A stretch of 19,521 nucleotides of DNA. Source: CAYXVU01 sp964468725. GTDB taxonomy: Bacteria; Acidobacteriota; Blastocatellia; UBA7656. Position numbers and translations under genes: made by a program. This document shows, piece by piece, positions 14,383 to 19,521 of this stretch (the first letter of the stretch is position 1; every line of letters begins with the position of its first letter). The notes under the pieces are model-generated. The model ran no database searches. It was not told where the DNA came from and saw only the letters and a list, made by a program, of their open reading frames with translations. Location of the stretch: contig CAYXVU010000106.1 in the NCBI GenBank assembly GCA_964468725.1, positions 1 to 19,521 of the forward strand, written 5' to 3'.

Positions 14383-16656
14383 TCATCGGCTGTGCGACTG
14401 TGGCATCGCCTCCGTCCCGCCGCAGATGTTCGTGTCATTGCGCGTGTCGCGGTCTTCGATCTGACACTGGAAATTGGGCGGCGCGAATTGATTGGCCGAA
14501 GCCGTACCTCTGAAAGAGGTCTTCGACACTTTAATCAGCACGCGGCGATCTGAGCGATTATCTTCCAGTTGAATCTCTCCACCCTTCTTGGTGATCTTTG
14601 ATGCCTTACCCGTCAGGGTCACGCTATCGCAACAGAAGATGTAATCGCCGGTGAGGCTATTGAAGAGCACCAGCCGATTCGGATTCGAGTCGTCTTGCAA
14701 CCGACAATCGAATACGCGAACGACGATGGTTGAGCTGCCGCTCGGGCAACTGAAGGTGCTGGCGGTATTGCCGGAAGCATCCGTGGCGACACATTCGACT
14801 GTCGTTGTGCCGACGGGGAAGCAGGAGCCGGAGGGCGGCGTACAGACGACAGAGACGCCATCACAATTATCGGTGGCGCTCGGCGTGGCAAAGGTGATGG
14901 TTGTACAGCCGACGGGGGAAGAGGCTACGCCAACGGCCACAACGGGAGAACAGGAGATTTGCGGAGGCTCCGTGTCGTTGACCGTAACAGTAAAGGAGCA
15001 AGTGGACGGATTCTCTTCGCCGCCGGTTCTATTTGGGTCTGGGTAGCTGCTGCATTCGGCTTCCGGGTCGGTGCCATCATCCATAAACGAGCAGACCACC
15101 GTGGTCACACCGACAGGGAAGAAGGAGCCCGATGAGGGCGAGCAGATAACGGCACAGCCTCCGCTCACACTCGGATAGAAATTGACGGTTGCGCCGCACT
15201 GGCCTTCATCATTGGCGACTGCGATATTGTATGGGCATCTGATTTGACAGCAATTGGCGGTCGTGACATCAAGCGACCAGTATTTCAGTTGCCCGATCAG
15301 CAAATTGCACGAATCGTCATTGATCGTCAGCGTCCAGCAACCGTTGGGATTCTCGCCGTTGAAGGCTGCCAGCGGCTCTTCCGGCGCCAGCGAGTCTGCC
15401 GTGCCAGCAAATCCATATACGCGATCAGTGGTCAGACCCTGATTGCAGGGAAAGATGACTAGGCAATTGGGATAAGGCACAGCGCCGCCGAGGTTGGCGC
15501 GGTTGCGGAAGGTCGTGCCGTCAAAGGCGTTTGAGGTTAAGCCGCCGTTATCGGTTGAGATAGTTACGATTCTGCCCGAAGGCGAAGTCAAGGTGATATC
15601 CAGATCATCTGGCCCAAAATGCTGAATGCCGACGCGCAGGCGCAACCGCGACAGGGATTGACCCATGCCGGAGACGTTGAGGGTTGAGGTCTTCAAACCG
15701 CCCGCGGGCAGGCAGTCGTCTGCCAATAGGATGGGAAGATTCTCATCATTGGAATTAAAGACCTGATTGACGGTGTTCGGCGCATCATTGCTATGCGTAA
15801 TGGCCAGCGACCAACTTGCCAGATTACCAATGTCGCCCAAAGCATCGTCACTGATGGTCAGCGTCCATGTGCCGTTGGGGTCTTCGCCGATAAATGCGCC
15901 CAGCGCCTCTTCGGGCGTCAGTGGCGAGGCCAGTGCATTGTTGGCATAAGGATGATCGGAAGCCAGTCCGTTGTTAGCCGAATAGGGCAGTTGTCCGTCG
16001 GGGTCGGCTTGATCGTCCCACAGTGTGCCATTGAAGACATTGTCGAGATTGCCGCCGTTGTCCGTTGTTAAGGTGACCACCGTTCCGGCAGGCGAAGTGA
16101 GCGTGATGTCGAGGTCAGCGGCTGCGGTATGGGTCAAAAACGTTGTTACATCAACATCCCAAATCGTGCTGCCCGCACCCGCCACATTGATAGTGGTCGA
16201 GCGTGTGCCGCGTGTGCCGCTGGTCGGGATGCGGATATTGGGCGAAGCGGTAAAAGTCGTTGTCGTCGTCGCACAGCCGAGCGGTACGGGGGCAACGACT
16301 TGTACAGTGTTGGGCGGGCGCGAAACCGGCGTGCCGTCTTCTTCTGCGACCGGTTTGTCACCGCCGAGTTGAGCCGAGATTGTGTCAAATTCCGCTTGTA
16401 GCGCATCAATCTGTTGACGGATCTCCTGGCTCTCACTTTGGCTGTATTGCTGCCAAAGCGTTACTATCGTAGCTTGTAAGGTTGTCATTTGTGCGTACAG
16501 AGCATCCTTGTCAGGTTCTTCCTCAACTTGAGTGCTGTACGCGCGTGGGGTAGCAGCCAGACGCGATGCCGATGTGGCGGGAGGCGAAAGATTCACCAAA
16601 GCCACAACCAGTAACACGGCGAGGCTGAGGAGCGTGAGGGGAATCAACTTTTTCAT
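14383..16656 (-). CDS. Secreted protein with two P-domains, two HYR domains and a Cys-containing C-terminus
   Basis: A 757-residue exported protein. Residues 1-30 are a signal peptide (KKLIPLTLLSLAVLLVVAL). A short coiled coil follows (about 48-97, ALYAQMTTLQ to ISAQLGG). Two proprotein-convertase P-domains come next: about 125-290 (DLDITLTSPAGTVVTL, NGTWTLTISDDALGDIG, LASWSLAI) and about 295-467 (DLDITLTSPSGRIVTI, NGCWTLTINDD, LKYWSLDV). Two Cys-containing HYR/immunoglobulin-like repeats follow at about 470-562 and 563-650, each with the FPVGxTTVxC pattern; the second also has the classic TDNCDG and ATDASGN. The last 107 residues (about 650-757), with CC at 675-676 and further Cys, are unrecognised. 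P-domains normally sit behind a subtilisin protease, but none is present. It probably acts as a cell-surface or secreted binding protein. ATG 16656 has AGGAGA 10 nt upstream. Confidence 0.92.
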   Translation of the reverse strand: MKKLIPLTLLSLAVLLVVALVNLSPPATSASRLAATPRAYSTQVEEEPDKDALYAQMTTLQATIVTLWQQYSQSESQEIRQQIDALQAEFDTISAQLGGDKPVAEEDGTPVSRPPNTVQVVAPVPLGCATTTTTFTASPNIRIPTSGTRGTRSTTINVAGAGSTIWDVDVTTFLTHTAAADLDITLTSPAGTVVTLTTDNGGNLDNVFNGTLWDDQADPDGQLPYSANNGLASDHPYANNALASPLTPEEALGAFIGEDPNGTWTLTISDDALGDIGNLASWSLAITHSNDAPNTVNQVFNSNDENLPILLADDCLPAGGLKTSTLNVSGMGQSLSRLRLRVGIQHFGPDDLDITLTSPSGRIVTISTDNGGLTSNAFDGTTFRNRANLGGAVPYPNCLVIFPCNQGLTTDRVYGFAGTADSLAPEEPLAAFNGENPNGCWTLTINDDSCNLLIGQLKYWSLDVTTANCCQIRCPYNIAVANDEGQCGATVNFYPSVSGGCAVICSPSSGSFFPVGVTTVVCSFMDDGTDPEAECSSYPDPNRTGGEENPSTCSFTVTVNDTEPPQISCSPVVAVGVASSPVGCTTITFATPSATDNCDGVSVVCTPPSGSCFPVGTTTVECVATDASGNTASTFSCPSGSSTIVVRVFDCRLQDDSNPNRLVLFNSLTGDYIFCCDSVTLTGKASKITKKGGEIQLEDNRSDRRVLIKVSKTSFRGTASANQFAPPNFQCQIEDRDTRNDTNICGGTEAMPQSHSR

Positions 16657-16684
16657 TGTCAAAATATCTCCTGATAGAAAGCAA

Positions 16685-16738
16685 ATTACTCGTAATGGCA
16701 AAAATTGGTTTCCCATTACGAGGCGGATGAGCCGTAAT
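16685..16738. promoter_or_regulatory. Paired ATTAC/GTAAT inverted repeats upstream of the P-domain gene
   Basis: ATTACTCGTAAT (16685-16696) is a palindrome with a 2-nt centre. The same half-sites recur as ATTAC (16715-16719) and GTAAT (16734-16738), with GGC/GCC also pairing inside. Both lie 29-82 bp before the start of the P-domain gene, where a repressor or activator would bind. The remaining 16739-16893 part of the 296-bp divergent gap shows no gene. Confidence 0.4.
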
Positions 16739-16893
16739 TCGGGGCCAAATGTGGTGTCGGGTTAGAGATTGGCGAACAACCCTAACGGAGCAAACGGCAA
16801 TCAACGGAGCACGATTGATTGCTGTTATAGTTTTTATTGGTCACCTGATGCCAAGTAAAAAGCGCCATTATGATATGGAGAAGATGAAAATGC

Positions 16894-16911
16894 GTCAATC
16901 CGAAGATTGAC
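16894..16911. other. Hairpin in the leader of the cytochrome operon
   Basis: GTCAATC and GATTGAC are exact inverted repeats around a CGAA tetraloop, 41 bp before the cytochrome start. The right arm overlaps the -35 hexamer of the candidate promoter, so it may be a regulator site rather than an RNA structure. Confidence 0.35.
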
Positions 16912-16935
16912 TTGACGGGTAGTCACCCATACTCT
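16907..16935 (+). promoter_or_regulatory. Candidate promoter of the cytochrome operon
   Basis: TTGACT (16907-16912), a 17-bp spacer and TACTCT (16930-16935). The -35 matches 5 of 6 positions but the -10 is poor. If it is real, the transcript would begin only about 10 nt before the ATG at 16953, which would fit the missing ribosome site there. Confidence 0.3.
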
Positions 16936-16952
16936 TTAGCCGCGCATCGCCT

Positions 16953-18737
16953 ATGCACGCAGCTACAAAAATATCGTTGCTCTGTACCTTGGTTGCCGCG
17001 ACCGGAGTGTGGATGATGGTCTTGCAGCTACAGCCGACCTATCGCGGCACGCGCTCTGGATTCGCCGATGAAGACTATCTCGCTTCGCAACGCTGCATTG
17101 CGTGTCATCCGGCGCATCACGCTTCGTGGGCGCGCACCCATCATAGTCGCATGACGCAAACGGCGTTGCCGACAACCGTGCAAGGCGATTTCGAAAGAGA
17201 GAATACTTTCGATTATCTCGGCGTGCGTGCGCGCATGGAGAGACGCGATGGGCAGTTCTCCATGTCCTTCACGTTTCCTGACGGACGCGCGCAGACCTTC
17301 CCTATCGCGCGCACAGTGGGGTCGCGGCGCATTGAGCAATACCTGACCAAGCAGGGCAATGGCTATCTGCGCTTGCCGCTGGCTTATGATTTGACCAACC
17401 GTCGGTGGATGAGCCTCAACGGCTCCTTTTTTTATCCTGACGGTGACAACTTCTTTCAGCACCAAACGCAGTGGGACCCCAATTGTGTCTTCTGTCATAA
17501 CGTCAAAGCGCAGCCGCACAGAGACGCCAGCACCGGGCAATTCAAGACCGAAGTTGCCGAACTTGGCATCGCCTGCGGCTCCTGTCACGGGGCGGCAGCC
17601 GCCCACGCGGAGGCCGCCGCTTCGCCGCTTACGCGAACTTTGTGGCGGCTGGCCGATGAGGGCGATAAAAAGATCGTCAATCCCGAAAAGCTTGATACCG
17701 ACCTCGCGTTGATGGTCTGCGGCCATTGTCACGGTCAGCGCATCCCGCAGCCCATTGATCGCATTCAAGAGATCATGACGAGAGGCGACCCCTACCATGC
17801 CGGAGACGATTTGTCGCGCTATTATCAACCCGTCTGGCGCGAGACGAAGGTCGGCGACTATTCATTTGCCAATCGCTTTTGGGCTAACGGCTCGCCGCGC
17901 CTGACGGCTTACGAGTATCAAGGTCTCTTGCGTTCGAAGTGTTTTCAGGCGGGCGAAGCGGGCAAGCGTATCAATTGTTTAAGCTGCCACGCCATGCACG
18001 AAGGCGATGTCAAAGGCCAACTCACTGAAGCCAAACGCACGGATGCCGCCTGTCTGGCTTGTCATCGGCAATATGAAGACCGCGAGGCGCTCAGCGCGCA
18101 TAGTCAACACCGCTTCGATTCGACCGGCAGTCGTTGTTATAACTGCCATATGCCAAGAGTCATCTACGGTGTGATGGCGATTCACCCCGCCCATGACATC
18201 ACCGTGCCCGACCCGCAGTTGACGGCTAACGCCGCCGTGCCCAATGCCTGCAATCAATGCCATCTCGACCAATCGGTGAATTGGGCAATCCGGGCGGCAA
18301 AGCGATTATGGCCAGCGCGCTTTGCTGCGGCGCAGCCGAGCGCCGACCCGCAGTTCGATGTGGCAGAAGCGCCGCGCGCCCTCTTTGCCGGGGATGCGTT
18401 GACGCGGGCGCTCGCCGCAGAAGCCTTGAGCGGCGGCGACACGGCGCTGGTTGATGCCGATTGGGCGCGGCCTTTTTTGGTCGAAGCCTTTGCCGACAAT
18501 TACCCGGTGGTGCGCTTCTTTGCCGCCAACGGATTGCGCGCTGGATTAGAACGCACGGGGATGAAAGCGAAGACCAATATTCCTGACCTTGACTATCTTG
18601 CCACTGCCGAAGCGCGGCAGATGTCGCTGGCAGCGTGGCGCGAACTCTTTGACCCGACGACGCGGCAACGGGTCAAACAATTCGCCGAGCGACTGCGCGC
18701 GGGACGCAAAGAGGTAGACATCGAAGTGGGAGAGTAG
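16953..18737 (+). CDS. Eight-haem cytochrome c, membrane-anchored
   Basis: A 594-residue multihaem c-type cytochrome for electron transfer outside the cytoplasmic membrane. Eight CxxCH haem sites are visible, starting at Cys 48 (CIACH), 178 (CVFCH), 208 (CGSCH), 256 (CGHCH), 342 (CLSCH), 367 (CLACH), 395 (CYNCH) and 433 (CNQCH). Extra His residues, for example those in ARTHHSRM (60-67) and HPAHDI (411-416), may be distal ligands. Residues 6-26 are hydrophobic without a clear cleavage site, so an uncleaved N-terminal anchor is likely. After the last haem, about 475-535 resembles a HEAT-like helical pair (LTRALAAEAL, VVRFFAANGLRAG). The layout recalls cytochrome c554-like proteins, but no catalytic family can be named. 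ATG 16953 lacks a ribosome site. The stop is 2 bp before the next gene, which implies coupled translation. Confidence 0.92.
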   Translation: MHAATKISLLCTLVAATGVWMMVLQLQPTYRGTRSGFADEDYLASQRCIACHPAHHASWARTHHSRMTQTALPTTVQGDFERENTFDYLGVRARMERRDGQFSMSFTFPDGRAQTFPIARTVGSRRIEQYLTKQGNGYLRLPLAYDLTNRRWMSLNGSFFYPDGDNFFQHQTQWDPNCVFCHNVKAQPHRDASTGQFKTEVAELGIACGSCHGAAAAHAEAAASPLTRTLWRLADEGDKKIVNPEKLDTDLALMVCGHCHGQRIPQPIDRIQEIMTRGDPYHAGDDLSRYYQPVWRETKVGDYSFANRFWANGSPRLTAYEYQGLLRSKCFQAGEAGKRINCLSCHAMHEGDVKGQLTEAKRTDAACLACHRQYEDREALSAHSQHRFDSTGSRCYNCHMPRVIYGVMAIHPAHDITVPDPQLTANAAVPNACNQCHLDQSVNWAIRAAKRLWPARFAAAQPSADPQFDVAEAPRALFAGDALTRALAAEALSGGDTALVDADWARPFLVEAFADNYPVVRFFAANGLRAGLERTGMKAKTNIPDLDYLATAEARQMSLAAWRELFDPTTRQRVKQFAERLRAGRKEVDIEVGE

Positions 18738-18739
18738 CG

Positions 18740-19222
18740 ATGGCAAAACCGGATGGCGATAGACAGACTGCGAAATCGAACCGTGACCCAGAGGCACAGA
18801 CTGCCGCGCAAGAGACGCTTCAGCCCTTCCCCTCGTCGCCGCTGTTCCGGCAAGGTTGGGCGAGCATCGCCGTGTGGATGGCGGTCGGGCTCTTACTGGA
18901 AGGATTGCTCGGGTACAAAATACCTGCTTATCTGGAAGACGCACAGCGTCGAGAACTCTTTCGGTTGGCGCATGCGCATGGCACGCTCCTCGGTTTGCTG
19001 TTGATCGTCGTTGGACTCTATGCCAATCGAGTCGTCGCGCCCGCTCGCTTTGCCGGATGGGCGTTGCGAGTCGGCACGTTGCTAATGCCGGTCGGTTTCC
19101 TGCTGGCGGGGGTGTGGCACACAGAAGGCGATCCGGGCATCTTCATCTGGTTAGTTCCGCCTGCGGCTCTGTTGATCCTCTTCGCTGTTGTTTCGCTCGC
19201 GCTGACGCGCGGAAAAGGGTAG
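18740..19222 (+). CDS. Small four-helix membrane protein with an HAHG motif
   Basis: A 160-residue membrane protein of no named family. After a polar N-terminal tail (1-37), four hydrophobic helices are visible at about 40-58, 80-97, 104-125 and 132-155. His residues in LAHAHGTLLG (H78, H80) at the start of helix 2 and H127 in GVWHTEGDPG at the end of helix 3 lie near membrane boundaries and could bind haem or metal. It starts 2 bp after the cytochrome stop, with GGAGAG from the end of that gene as ribosome site, so the two are one operon and probably one complex. I infer a quinone-side or haem-bearing membrane partner for the cytochrome. It could instead be an assembly factor. Confidence 0.85.
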   Translation: MAKPDGDRQTAKSNRDPEAQTAAQETLQPFPSSPLFRQGWASIAVWMAVGLLLEGLLGYKIPAYLEDAQRRELFRLAHAHGTLLGLLLIVVGLYANRVVAPARFAGWALRVGTLLMPVGFLLAGVWHTEGDPGIFIWLVPPAALLILFAVVSLALTRGKG

Positions 19223-19373
19223 CGGCTGACGCCGAAAAGCTCTGCCGCGAATGGCGCGAATCTTCTCGAATCCCCCCGAATGATTTTACGGATACCAGTT
19301 GACTCGCAGGGATTAGCGAACCGGCTCTTCTGTCCGGCGCGCAAGCGCAGTCGTCTCAATTACCCGATAAGGA

Positions 19374-19409
19374 AAAATCGAGGCTGGTCACCCGACCAGC
19401 CTCGATTTT
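19374..19409 (+). terminator. Strong intrinsic terminator after the cytochrome operon
   Basis: A perfect 16-bp stem, arms 19374-19389 and 19394-19409, with core CGAGGCTGGTC and its complement, an ACCC loop, and an A-tract and T-tract at the base. The symmetry lets it work in both directions. It lies 151 bp after the stop of the membrane-protein gene; that 151-bp stretch shows no gene. Confidence 0.85.
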
Positions 19410-19416
19410 GTGAATA

Positions 19417-19508
19417 ATACCGAATTGCTCAACAAAATGAGAAACCGCTGTTGAGAGGCGGTCTCTGACCGCCTCTCAACCTTCTCAGCTTGATTCGCAA
19501 CTCGGTAT
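19417..19508. repeat. 92-bp foldback repeat (MITE/REP-like)
   Basis: The centre is a perfect 14-bp stem, GTTGAGAGGCGGTC (19450-19463) and GACCGCCTCTCAAC (19467-19480), around a TCT loop. The ends ATACCGAATTGC (19417-19428) and GCAACTCGGTAT (19497-19508) are complementary except for one base, and TGAGAA/TTCTCA (19438-19443, 19482-19487) pair between them. The whole segment could fold into one long hairpin, as small non-autonomous mobile repeats do. It encodes nothing and has no flanking duplication that I could confirm. Confidence 0.6.
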
Positions 19509-19521
19509 AAGAAGTAGCGCA

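Noticed and set aside
17028..17828. Minus-strand 266-codon frame opposite the cytochrome
   Set aside because: The eight CxxCH motifs prove the plus-strand frame; the antisense frame has no recognisable features.

Overview
The window looks like a chromosomal segment of a free-living, moderately GC-rich bacterium. I infer Acidobacteriota, probably class Blastocatellia. The grounds are a Sec-exported helical protein rich in Ala/Leu/Gln, a secreted protein with P-domains and HYR domains, a multihaem cytochrome paired with a small HAHG membrane protein, and foldback repeats between genes. No rRNA or marker gene confirms this. No tRNA, rRNA or CRISPR array was recognised.

Layout. (1) Positions 1-1316 are a genetic graveyard: the 3' end of an IS5-type transposase (minus strand) abuts a broken phage large-terminase gene (plus strand) with a damaged P-loop and a frameshift. 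(2) Positions 1349-13245 hold nine genes, all on the minus strand. In transcription order they are serine O-acetyltransferase (cysE), a DNA methyltransferase with two methylase-like halves, an AlaX-type tRNA editing protein, an Asp/Glu-type amino-acid racemase, two exported proteins of unknown function, an exported nucleotide pyrophosphatase/phosphodiesterase, L-asparaginase and an HD-domain phosphohydrolase. Gaps of about 10-320 bp suggest several transcription units; only asparaginase and the HD gene are tightly spaced. (3) folP (plus strand, 13405-14259) diverges from cysE. (4) A large secreted P-domain/HYR protein (minus strand) converges on folP across a shared, probably bidirectional terminator. 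(5) An eight-haem cytochrome c and a four-helix membrane protein form a two-gene operon on the plus strand, followed by a strong terminator and a 92-bp foldback element.

How the genes fit together. Several gene products act on amino acids: CysE uses serine, AlaX proteins typically clear Ser or Gly from mischarged tRNA(Ala), and there is an amino-acid racemase and an asparaginase. This may be chance clustering of housekeeping genes. The cytochrome and membrane protein probably form an electron-transfer module at the outer face of the cytoplasmic membrane. The methyltransferase has no restriction enzyme beside it. The items most worth follow-up are its tandem, partly degenerate architecture with a C-terminal homing-endonuclease-associated-repeat-like segment, the cytochrome/HAHG pair, and the two long foldback elements.
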